From Sphingobium xenophagum NBRC 107872 (GTDB lineage: Bacteria > Pseudomonadota > Alphaproteobacteria > Sphingomonadales > Sphingomonadaceae): a DNA stretch of 37,073 bases. The stretch spans positions 1-37,073 of the forward strand of contig NZ_BARE01000044.1 of NCBI RefSeq assembly GCF_000367345.1, given 5' to 3'. This document shows positions 8,919 to 16,697 of the stretch, piece by piece. Every line of letters starts with the position of its first letter. The stretch's first letter is position 1. The notes beneath the pieces were generated by a model, which saw only the letters and a list, made by a program, of their open reading frames with translations, did no database searches and was not told where the DNA came from. A program made the translations under genes and the position numbers.

Positions 8919-9539
8919 TTACGGCGCAGGCGTTTCTCGCTGGGTTTCGAGCACCTGGGGATCGCTGGCCAATTGGTGGATATAGTTCCGACGCGCATCG
9001 GCGCCGCCCTTCATGCTGCTATATTCGTTGCGCTGATCCGCGGTCAGGACGATTTTGGCGTAACCGCGATCAAGCATGCATTTGCGCACGACCGTGAACA
9101 TCTTTTTCTTGATCCCAGCATACTGCTCCTCGGGCCGGGTGGCGGCTATCACGGCTTGCTGATCCGCAGCCTGACGCGCAGCAATATCCAGCCCGTTATG
9201 CACTCGGATCGAGCCCGCTCCAGCTTGCGTGTCGCCCATCTGCCCGGCATCACGGCCTAAGGCGGCCTGAGCGGAGGCATCTATCGCTTCCAGCTGCTTG
9301 GATGCCTGCGCCAAAGCCTTTACTTCCTCGGTATTATCGATGTTCACAGCCAGCCCTTGCATCCCGCATTCTAGAGCCTCAGCGTTGAACTGGTCGTAGC
9401 TGACATCAGCCTTCGCCCAAATGGTAAGGGGAGCGGCCACCTTCGCGTATGCGCCGACGGCGGAGAAACTCACAACAGCGGCGCATGTCAGGAATCTGGA
9501 GCCGAAAAACACGAACTGGTCCTTGCGGTTACTCTTCAC
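8919..9539 (-). CDS. Exported protein of unknown function, two conserved-looking cysteines
   Basis: The product is 206 residues with a predicted Sec signal (cleavage near VGAYA/KV). The mature part opens with IWAKADVSYDQFNAEALECG and later has VRKCMLDRGYAKIVLT, then a short helical tail ending in ASDPQVLETQ. The arrangement of one Cys near the N-terminus and one in a CMxxRGY motif resembles small exported proteins I recall from sphingomonad genomes; no function is known to me. The two cysteines could form a disulfide in the periplasm. The GTG at 9539 is chosen because GGAG lies eight bases upstream and the signal peptide starts right there. The gene begins 28 bases after the halogenase-like gene, so the two are probably co-translated. 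It is not a lipoprotein: there is no lipobox. Confidence 0.75.
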   Translation of the reverse strand: MKSNRKDQFVFFGSRFLTCAAVVSFSAVGAYAKVAAPLTIWAKADVSYDQFNAEALECGMQGLAVNIDNTEEVKALAQASKQLEAIDASAQAALGRDAGQMGDTQAGAGSIRVHNGLDIAARQAADQQAVIAATRPEEQYAGIKKKMFTVVRKCMLDRGYAKIVLTADQRNEYSSMKGGADARRNYIHQLASDPQVLETQRETPAP

Positions 9540-9567
9540 TGCGACACTCCATGTGATTGCGTTTCGA

Positions 9568-11142
9568 CTAAAGTTCGCCAAAGGCCGGAACGGGAGTATG
9601 TTCAGACGCCCCGGCGAAAGCATGGAGATAGTCTCCATGCAGGGGCATGGCTCCCACCACTGAGCGCACCCTGCCGTTGAAGGCTTCAAAATAAGCCAAG
9701 ACTTCCTGGTCGGTGAGTCTATCCAGCTGAGGCACAAGGCCATTTGCCCGAAGACCTTGGCCATGCATCACCGACAGCCAGCTATTATAATTAAAAAACT
9801 CATCCGGCTTTACGAACAGGCGGCCGTGCGGCTTGAACATATCGATCCGCCTTTGCAGCGTATCGGGCACCGCCATATATTTACAATATTTCCAGAATGG
9901 CGTGTCTTCCCGGTCCGTCACCTTGTAGTGAAGGATGATGAAATCCCGGATCTGCTCGATTTCCTTCTGCATGTCCGCATTGAATGCGTCGATTTCCGCT
10001 TGAGCGAAATTCTTGTCGGGGAAATAGGAAAGCAGCTTGAATATAGAGGATTGAACGAGATGAATATTCGTCGATTCCAGCGGTTCGAGAAAACCCGAAG
10101 CCAATCCTATGGACACACAATTCTTCACCCAGACTTCGCGACGGCGGCCGGGTGTGAAACGCAATCTCCGCGGAGAAGCCAACGCTTTACCGTCGAGCAC
10201 ATCCAGCAGTTTTGCCTCAACAGCATCGTCACTTTCGGCGAAGGCTCCGCTGTAAACCATTCCGTTGCCGGTGCGATGTTGCAACGGAATGCGCCAACGC
10301 CAGCCTGATTCCTCGGCAGTCGATTTTGTATAGGGGACCGGTGCTTCCACCCTGGCGCTGGGTACGGCAACCGCCCGATCGCAAGGAAGCCAGTGCGACC
10401 ATTCCTCATATGGGCTCTTCAGCACCTTTTCGATCAACAGACCGTATAGCCCGGTGCAGTCGACAAACAGGTCAGCCTCGAATTCGCGTCCATCCTGAAG
10501 ACGAACCGATCGGATGAAACCATTTTCCGGATTCTGTTCGACATCGATAATCCGACCGCTGACATGCCGCACGCCGCGCTGGGTCGCAAAATCTCGCAAA
10601 TAGCTGGCATATAGCGTGGCGTCGAAGTGGAAGGCATAAAAGTGCGAGGGCAGGCCTGACTTTTCTACCGTCTGCGGGTGACGAAAGCGGTTGTTGCGCG
10701 CGGCGACCGCCCCGACGTTGCTGTCTTCCAGAACTGTTTCCACGCCTTTGGCCGCCATGAGTTCAGCTTGGCGCAAATACATATGGTAGAAGGACACATC
10801 TTTGAAATTTGGTCCGAAATGGGCAAATGAATGAAAGTAGCTTTCGTTCAAATTGCCCCAATTGATAAATTCAATACCCAGTTTGAATGTCGCGTTGCAC
10901 TGTTTCATGAAGTCGGCCTGATCAATGCCGAGCATCTTGTTGAATAGATGGATGAATGGAACGGTCGCCTCGCCAACACCGATCGCACCGATCTCCGGAG
11001 ATTCGATCAGCTCGATCTCCACGCCAGCACCGGCCAGGTCGACGCTCATGGCGGCCGCCGTCATCCATCCTGCCGTGCCGCCACCCGCGATCACAACCTT
11101 GCGCACTGCGTTCGGATTTAGCGTGTTTTTTTCATCTCGCAT
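9568..11142 (-). CDS. Flavin-dependent tryptophan-halogenase family protein
   Basis: The 524-residue cytoplasmic protein has the FAD-binding GGGTAGW motif (residues 20-26), the GEATVP stretch, a Lys at position 87 in ATFKLGIEF matching the catalytic Lys of tryptophan halogenases, the hallmark WRWRIP (281-286), and a Glu at 356 in EPLEST matching the second active-site residue. All residues needed for halogenation are therefore present. Family members beside TonB receptors in carbohydrate-uptake loci of Caulobacter, Xanthomonas and sphingomonads are common, but their natural substrate is generally unknown. A separate flavin reductase would be needed and is not in this window. It is the second gene after the receptor, separated by 178 bases containing a hairpin, and is followed closely by the exported-protein gene. 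Free tryptophan may well not be the substrate. Confidence 0.9.
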   Translation of the reverse strand: MRDEKNTLNPNAVRKVVIAGGGTAGWMTAAAMSVDLAGAGVEIELIESPEIGAIGVGEATVPFIHLFNKMLGIDQADFMKQCNATFKLGIEFINWGNLNESYFHSFAHFGPNFKDVSFYHMYLRQAELMAAKGVETVLEDSNVGAVAARNNRFRHPQTVEKSGLPSHFYAFHFDATLYASYLRDFATQRGVRHVSGRIIDVEQNPENGFIRSVRLQDGREFEADLFVDCTGLYGLLIEKVLKSPYEEWSHWLPCDRAVAVPSARVEAPVPYTKSTAEESGWRWRIPLQHRTGNGMVYSGAFAESDDAVEAKLLDVLDGKALASPRRLRFTPGRRREVWVKNCVSIGLASGFLEPLESTNIHLVQSSIFKLLSYFPDKNFAQAEIDAFNADMQKEIEQIRDFIILHYKVTDREDTPFWKYCKYMAVPDTLQRRIDMFKPHGRLFVKPDEFFNYNSWLSVMHGQGLRANGLVPQLDRLTDQEVLAYFEAFNGRVRSVVGAMPLHGDYLHAFAGASEHTPVPAFGEL

Positions 11143-11272
11143 GGGCCGCCCGTTCTTTCTATCCGGATACGCCGATCAACTTCTGCGGCGGTTTCGTCAT
11201 GCCGCCGAAACAAGCTGCGCTACTAACATCGTTCACACAAGGTCCTAAGAGCGCCGCTGCATCTTGAATATC

Positions 11273-11311
11273 GCCGGGTCCTGATAGGCTCATAACCTAC
11301 CAAGACCCGGC
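11273..11311 (-). promoter_or_regulatory. Stable hairpin between receptor and halogenase genes
   Basis: Arms at 11273-11288 and 11296-11311 are 16 bases each with a 7-base loop, starting 10 bases past the receptor stop. Two positions are not Watson-Crick. In minus-strand RNA both become G-U pairs, whereas in plus-strand RNA they would be C-A mismatches, so the structure fits the minus-strand transcript. No T-run follows, so I favour an RNA-processing or stability hairpin that sets receptor and downstream levels apart over a simple terminator. Confidence 0.6.
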
Positions 11312-11320
11312 AGCAGTTCA

Positions 11321-14300
11321 TCAGAAGCGAGCACGCAGCGTCACATTGGCCCGTCGATCGCTTATGTTCGTGTTATAGGGCAAAAACACACCCGGCAGCG
11401 GCTCCTGATACGTCCGTGACTTCGTATTCAGGACATTGTTGAACGCCGCGTTGAGTGTCACCTTGTCACTGAACTTATAGTCAAAACTCAGGTCAAGATA
11501 CCCAGCCGACGCGCCCCACAATGGAACCATATTGAAAACTTCGAACGCATATGTCTCGCTATAGTCCGTAGGGCTCAAAATTGCCCAGTAAGGATTGCCG
11601 CCGGAGGTCGCGAAAGACAGTGGATTGGCGTTTGTGGAGAGTAATTGCTTTGAACGCCAGTTATAAGCCGCCCGCGCGTTCACCCGACCTTTACTATACA
11701 GCAACTCGGCATTGTACGCATATTTGGACAGGTTGAAAATTGGCAGTTTATCAAAATCATTACCCAGAACATCGGTGGCCATCGGCCCGGGATTCTTGCT
11801 GTCGACAAAGGTGAAGTTCAGATTGACGCCGAACCCGCTGAGAAGACCTGGCAATTTGTCAAAGAAGGTGCGTGCGCCTACTTCAAACCCACGAAGATGT
11901 GATTTTTCCGTCGTCGTCTGATTTTGCAGATAGGTCCACGGAATATCGACCGTCACCGTCTCGCCATTGCCGTTGACAATCGGCGTTGGCTGCACCTGCG
12001 TGAAAGCCGTGAATACATCCTGATCCCGTACCTGCTTGGCAAACAGATTCAGGTACAACATCGTGCCGCCACGGGGATACCACTCAAGAGAGATATCCTG
12101 GCTGCGGATCATCACCGGTTTCAACTGGGCACCCGACGATTGGTTGACAAAGTTGGTCAGGATCGGCTGCGAAACAGGATCGCCACCTCCTGGAGCAGCA
12201 TAGGTAATCGTCATCGTGGTCGGGTTAATATTACCGCCGGCACGAATAGCATCGAGATTGGGCGGAGACACGGATTCGGATGCCGCGCCTCTCAGGATAA
12301 CCTGCGGGGACAGGTCGAACTTGATGTTGAACGACGGCAGAACCCGGAAATAGCTATACTCGATCGTCCTGGGCACGCTGGACTGAGGCGTACTGAAAAT
12401 CGTCGTAGGATCAGGGTCTTGACCATTGAATTCGGCCTGAGCGGCTGCTGCCGCAGATGCTTCATCCAGATAGAAATTCGAGGCCTGATTCTGTGAGAGT
12501 TGACCAAAGCTTCGTAGCTTGGCGCCAATCAATCGCACGCCGATATTGCCCGTGAAACGAGGGACAGAGCCGGTCGCTTCACGTCCGAACCTCATCTGAA
12601 CATATCCAGCGAAATTCTGTACCTTTGTATCGGTAACCCCGTTTTGATTCTGGAGGAACTGGTCGTAATATTCATCCCGCGTTCCGGGGGTGATCGACCC
12701 ATCAGGGTTCGTAACGTTCAAGGCGGTGTTATACGCTGACTGCAAACGATACCAATCGAAATTCTTCATCAGCTTTGCGCTGGGAAGCAGAACAGCGCCC
12801 GGCGACGGCACCGCACCGCCAAAGAAATTGGGGAAATCGTGCAGTTCGTAATCGTCGGAAGATCCAAGCGGCGACGCTCTATCCCCGGAAAGATAATATT
12901 TAAGCCCAGCCCAAGGCTGCGCTAACGGCGCCCAGTAATTTCCGATGAAATTATCATCTTCGTTACGTACCGATGCCCGCGCGCCGACCGATACGCTCTT
13001 GAAGAAGGAATCGTCGCCAAAATCATAATCCAGGTCGAGATTGCCCGCGAGCATGCGGCCTTCATTGTCCACGCCACTATAGGCCATGCTGGACCAGAAT
13101 GCAGTTTCCGTATTCGCCAGAGCATCCGCATCAAATCCGCCGACAACGGGAATGGGGCCCCTTAGATCAAAACTCGCCGATGAAAGATTGGGATCTTCCT
13201 GTACGATCGTGGCGAATATGTTTTTGCTCTTGGCCTGAGACTTCACATATTGCAGCGCACCACGAATTCTTACGCGATCACCGGGTGTCCAGACAAAACT
13301 TTGGCTGATGTCCATGGTCGAGTTCTTGCTTTTGCCGACCGATCGCGAACCGGTGAAGCCCTGCAAATTGGTCAGCGGTTCCGTGCAGCCATAGACACCG
13401 TTAGCCCAGTCTGCCGTAGCCGTGGAAACCGGCCCGCCATATCCGGCCTGGGATCCGCAATCCAGATCCGGCCGCGGCGACCATCCAGGAGAATACTGCC
13501 CCAGCCAGGTGTTGCCGCCCTGACCGTACACGACCTGACCCGTCGCACCATAGCGCAGCGAACCCGCAATCATCGCGCCATTATCATCATAAACGGGATC
13601 GACCGGAATATAGACAGCCGATGCAGACGGCCTTGCACCAAATCCGCCATTGGAACTCAGACTATCCACGTCATATTGCGAATAGAAAAAGGTATTGGTG
13701 AACGTCAGGTCGGAGTTGGGCTTCCATTGCAGCGCCTGATAGGCACCAATGCGATCGCGCTTATACTGGCTGTTGCTCCAATCATATCCGTATGGAATCA
13801 GGCCCACATCGGGCACGTCGACGGTACCGCCCGCCCCATCGGGCCGGGTAACAACCAGAGGCGAACCCGGCGCATGCTCGGCAAAATAGGTCCTCATCTT
13901 CATATCGCTGCTCTGCGCCTGCAAGCGCGCGAAGGCGAAGTCTTGAAGTATACCGAACTGACCGATGCCGGTATCCCAGGTCTTTGACCAGAGAATGGAC
14001 GCATTAGGAGAATATTTCTCGCTCAGATCCCCGTAACTGCCGCCAATCGTGACCGCGATTTCCGGCTTCTTGAGATCGAACGGGACGCGGGTGCGAAGAT
14101 CGACCAGCGACGCGCCGCCTTCAATAAGGTCCGCGCGCGACGCTTTGTAAACGTCTACAGCAGCCATCAGTTCAGGCGTAATGTCGTTCCAACTGATGGC
14201 ACTTGCGCCGCTGGCGCTGAACACTTGGCGGCCATTAAGCATACTGGAATTGTAAGGAAGGCCGCGAACAGAAATACCGCTACCTTCGATCTGGAAGGCC

Positions 14301-14644
14301 GGATTGCCCTGCGATACGGCAAAGCGCGACAAGGCGACCCCGGACACGCGCTGGAGAACCTCGGTCACGGATGTGTCGGGCAGCTTTCCGGCTTCATCGG
14401 CGACAACGGAATCAACGATCGTATCGGAGTCTCTTTTGATGTTGATGGCGTCTTTCAAGCTTCTGCTGTCGATTTTTCTCGGTCTTTCTGGCTTGTTGGC
14501 AATGGACGAAGCCTTGGCGGCGGAGCGCGGAAGGACGCCAATTGACGCCGTCTGGTCCTTCCTGCGCGCAGATGCGCCCGATGCTGCGTCGCCCGATTTT
14601 GACGATTCAGGCTGGTCGCGGGTAACCCTGCCCCACAGCTTCAA
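11321..14644 (-). CDS. TonB-dependent receptor, 5'-truncated
   Basis: The frame encodes an outer-membrane receptor of the Xanthomonas/Caulobacter (TIGR01782-like) type. It shows plug-domain sequence SLKDAINIKRDSDTIVDSVV and GKLPDTSVTEVLQRVSGVAL, a long 22-strand barrel region and the terminal aromatic residue (NVTLRARF) required for barrel assembly. It would import hemicellulose oligosaccharides using TonB energy. The normal signal peptide and the first part of the plug are absent. Recognisable sequence begins only at Ser-Leu near 14462, and the roughly 60 codons before it (14463-14644) are the antisense of the opposite GH2 gene. As it stands the protein would not be exported, so it is probably non-functional here unless the join is an artefact. 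It is the promoter-proximal gene of the minus-strand series, whose native promoter has been lost with it. Confidence 0.85.
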   Translation of the reverse strand: MKLWGRVTRDQPESSKSGDAASGASARRKDQTASIGVLPRSAAKASSIANKPERPRKIDSRSLKDAINIKRDSDTIVDSVVADEAGKLPDTSVTEVLQRVSGVALSRFAVSQGNPAFQIEGSGISVRGLPYNSSMLNGRQVFSASGASAISWNDITPELMAAVDVYKASRADLIEGGASLVDLRTRVPFDLKKPEIAVTIGGSYGDLSEKYSPNASILWSKTWDTGIGQFGILQDFAFARLQAQSSDMKMRTYFAEHAPGSPLVVTRPDGAGGTVDVPDVGLIPYGYDWSNSQYKRDRIGAYQALQWKPNSDLTFTNTFFYSQYDVDSLSSNGGFGARPSASAVYIPVDPVYDDNGAMIAGSLRYGATGQVVYGQGGNTWLGQYSPGWSPRPDLDCGSQAGYGGPVSTATADWANGVYGCTEPLTNLQGFTGSRSVGKSKNSTMDISQSFVWTPGDRVRIRGALQYVKSQAKSKNIFATIVQEDPNLSSASFDLRGPIPVVGGFDADALANTETAFWSSMAYSGVDNEGRMLAGNLDLDYDFGDDSFFKSVSVGARASVRNEDDNFIGNYWAPLAQPWAGLKYYLSGDRASPLGSSDDYELHDFPNFFGGAVPSPGAVLLPSAKLMKNFDWYRLQSAYNTALNVTNPDGSITPGTRDEYYDQFLQNQNGVTDTKVQNFAGYVQMRFGREATGSVPRFTGNIGVRLIGAKLRSFGQLSQNQASNFYLDEASAAAAAQAEFNGQDPDPTTIFSTPQSSVPRTIEYSYFRVLPSFNIKFDLSPQVILRGAASESVSPPNLDAIRAGGNINPTTMTITYAAPGGGDPVSQPILTNFVNQSSGAQLKPVMIRSQDISLEWYPRGGTMLYLNLFAKQVRDQDVFTAFTQVQPTPIVNGNGETVTVDIPWTYLQNQTTTEKSHLRGFEVGARTFFDKLPGLLSGFGVNLNFTFVDSKNPGPMATDVLGNDFDKLPIFNLSKYAYNAELLYSKGRVNARAAYNWRSKQLLSTNANPLSFATSGGNPYWAILSPTDYSETYAFEVFNMVPLWGASAGYLDLSFDYKFSDKVTLNAAFNNVLNTKSRTYQEPLPGVFLPYNTNISDRRANVTLRARF

Positions 14645-16547
14645 TGGCAGCGATGGCGATGATGGCGGCAGCTATTATCGGGGTCCGGCCTGGTATCGCA
14701 CGAATGTCGTGATGCAGGTAAAGGCGTCCGATCGCCGTTACTTCCTGGAATTTGACGGCGCTGCGCTGGCCACCGACCTATGGGTCAACGGTCGCCGGAT
14801 CGGTCGGCACGAAGGCGGCTACGCCCGCTTCCGCTTCGATGTCACCGATGCGTTGCAGGCTGGCCGCAACAGCGTCGCTGTCCGCTTGGATAGCACCCGC
14901 CTGCCCGATATCGCTCCGCTGGGTGGGGATTTCACGGTTTTCGGGGGGCTATACCGCCGCGTCTGGCTGGTATCGGCCGATGCGCTGCATTTCGACATGA
15001 AGGATAGCGGCGGTCCCGGCGTCTATGTCTCCACACCTGACGTAACGGCGGGCGCCGCCCGGATTCGCGCGCGGTTGCGGCTGGCCAACGATATGAAGGC
15101 CGACGCAGGCGTGCGCTTTCATATAAGCCTGCACGATGCCGATGGCCGCGAAGTCGCGCGTGCGGAAGACCGGACCCGCTTGCGATCGGGCCGCACGAGC
15201 GAGGTGACAGCAGACATGGCGCTGTCAAACCCGCACCTCTGGAACGGCATCGCCGATCCCTATCTCTACACGGTCGTAGCCACCCTTTCCGACGCCAGGG
15301 GCAAGGTCCGTGACCGTATCGAACTGCCGCTCGGCATCCGCTCGATCAAGGTGACCGCCGACAAGGGGCTGTTGCTGAACGGCAAGCCCTATCGCCTTCA
15401 TGGCGTGAACTATTTCCACGCCCAGCGGCCCGGCCGGGGAACAGCCGTCACTGACGAGGAAATATCCGATGACATGCAGATCATCGCCGATATGGGCGCG
15501 ACCGCGGTCAGGTTCGTGCATTACCAACACCCTCAGCGCGCCTATGAAGAGGCGGATCGCCGGGGCTTGCTGGTGTGGACGGAAATCCCCCTGAACGGCG
15601 TGATCGACAAGGGCGAGGCTTTCGAACGCAATGTGGTTCAGCAAATGCGAGAACTGATCGCCCAGAACGCGCAACATCCCTCCGTCGCCGTCTGGGGGCT
15701 TGGCAACGAGGTCTATGAAGTAAGCGACGATGTGCTGCGCCTGCTGCGCGCTGCGCAGGCGACGGCGCAAGCCGCCGATCCGTCGCGTCCGACCAGCTAT
15801 GCGCATTGCTGCCAGAATGACGACAACCCCAAGGCGCTCGTCGCAGACCTCAGCGCCTTCAACCGCTATTTCGGCTGGTATCCCGACCAGAAGGGCTCAC
15901 TGGGCGATTGGGCGCGGAAATTCCATGCCGCTTTCCCCGACCGTCCTTTCGCAATCGGCGAATATGGCGCGGGTGGCGGTATTCGTGCGCAGGAAAGCGA
16001 CCCCGCCCCACCTGTCACGACCAGCGCCTGGCATCCCGAACAATATCAGGCGCTTTCCCATGAACAGAGCTGGCGCGGAATCCGGGATCTTCCCTATCTG
16101 TGGGGCTCCTTCATCTGGGTCGCCTTCGATCTGGCGTCCGATGGGCGAAGCGAAGGGGATCGTAGCGGCATCAATGACAAGGGATTGGTGACATATGACC
16201 GTGCGGTCAAAAAGGACGCCTATTACTGGTATCAGGCAAACTGGTCCGACCGGCCGATGCTGCACCTGACCGAACGCCGCCACAGCTACCGGACGCGGGA
16301 TCGGGTGACGGTCCGCGCGTACAGCAATCAGTCGTCGGTTCGCCTGAGCGTGAACGATCGATCCTATCCCGAAGTCCCCGTGGTCGATCATGTGGCGACT
16401 TGGACCGACGTGGCCCTGACGCCGGGAAGCAACCGGATCGCTCTGTCGTCGGGTGACCTGCGGGACGAGGCCCTCTGGACCTATGACCCTAACGCCCCGC
16501 TCCCCAATCTGCCGGTCGGGAATGTCGATCCTCCGGCCAGACAATGA
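14439..16547 (+). CDS. GH2 beta-galactosidase-like enzyme
   Basis: The product is about 702 residues with a Sec signal peptide (KLLLSIFLGLSG core, cleavage near DEALA/AER). GH2 domains follow in order: jelly roll (GPAWYRTNVVMQ, LEFDGAALATDLWVNGRRIG), Ig-like domain, and a TIM barrel with the acid/base Glu in GLGNEVYE and the nucleophile in AIGEYGAGG. A short C-terminal beta-domain is present and there is no extra binding module. It would remove galactosyl (or another beta-linked) residues from oligosaccharides in the periplasm. The start is uncertain: ATG 14439 has GGAG nine bases upstream, and ATG 14445 is also possible. Both start codons and the first few residues lie in sequence belonging to the opposite receptor gene, so the native start and promoter were probably lost at the join. 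A strong terminator follows. Confidence 0.85.
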   Translation: MLMASFKLLLSIFLGLSGLLAMDEALAAERGRTPIDAVWSFLRADAPDAASPDFDDSGWSRVTLPHSFNGSDGDDGGSYYRGPAWYRTNVVMQVKASDRRYFLEFDGAALATDLWVNGRRIGRHEGGYARFRFDVTDALQAGRNSVAVRLDSTRLPDIAPLGGDFTVFGGLYRRVWLVSADALHFDMKDSGGPGVYVSTPDVTAGAARIRARLRLANDMKADAGVRFHISLHDADGREVARAEDRTRLRSGRTSEVTADMALSNPHLWNGIADPYLYTVVATLSDARGKVRDRIELPLGIRSIKVTADKGLLLNGKPYRLHGVNYFHAQRPGRGTAVTDEEISDDMQIIADMGATAVRFVHYQHPQRAYEEADRRGLLVWTEIPLNGVIDKGEAFERNVVQQMRELIAQNAQHPSVAVWGLGNEVYEVSDDVLRLLRAAQATAQAADPSRPTSYAHCCQNDDNPKALVADLSAFNRYFGWYPDQKGSLGDWARKFHAAFPDRPFAIGEYGAGGGIRAQESDPAPPVTTSAWHPEQYQALSHEQSWRGIRDLPYLWGSFIWVAFDLASDGRSEGDRSGINDKGLVTYDRAVKKDAYYWYQANWSDRPMLHLTERRHSYRTRDRVTVRAYSNQSSVRLSVNDRSYPEVPVVDHVATWTDVALTPGSNRIALSSGDLRDEALWTYDPNAPLPNLPVGNVDPPARQ
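14457..14462. other. Head-to-head gene join at AAGCTT
   Basis: To the left of this hexamer the sequence, read on the minus strand, is receptor plug domain (SLKDAIN). To the right it is GH2 signal peptide (KLLLSIF) on the plus strand. The expected receptor motif R-x-S-L fails exactly at this point (S-R-S-L is read instead). At least seven other AAGCTT sites occur in the window without any disruption, so the hexamer itself is not rare here. Confidence 0.7.
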
Positions 16548-16645
16548 TGGCGGGCAGCGGCCGGATCGCCGCATGGCGCGGCGAACGGTCCGCATCTCCG
16601 AGGGTGGGAAATGATACCTGCGGAGAATCGTAACAAATGACAGGA

Positions 16646-16676
16646 AGGCCGCCATGCTTACTGAGCATGGCGGCCT
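16646..16676 (+). terminator. Intrinsic terminator after GH2 gene
   Basis: AGGCCGCCATGCT (16646-16658) and AGCATGGCGGCCT (16664-16676) form a perfect 13-bp GC-rich stem with a 5-base loop, followed by ATTTTGTT. It lies about 100 bases after the GH2 stop and just past the end of the oppositely oriented GH97 gene, so it could serve both, but the T-rich tract is on the plus-strand side. The rest of 16548-16697 has no gene. Confidence 0.9.
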
Positions 16677-16697
16677 ATTTTGTTGCGTCAGCATGGT

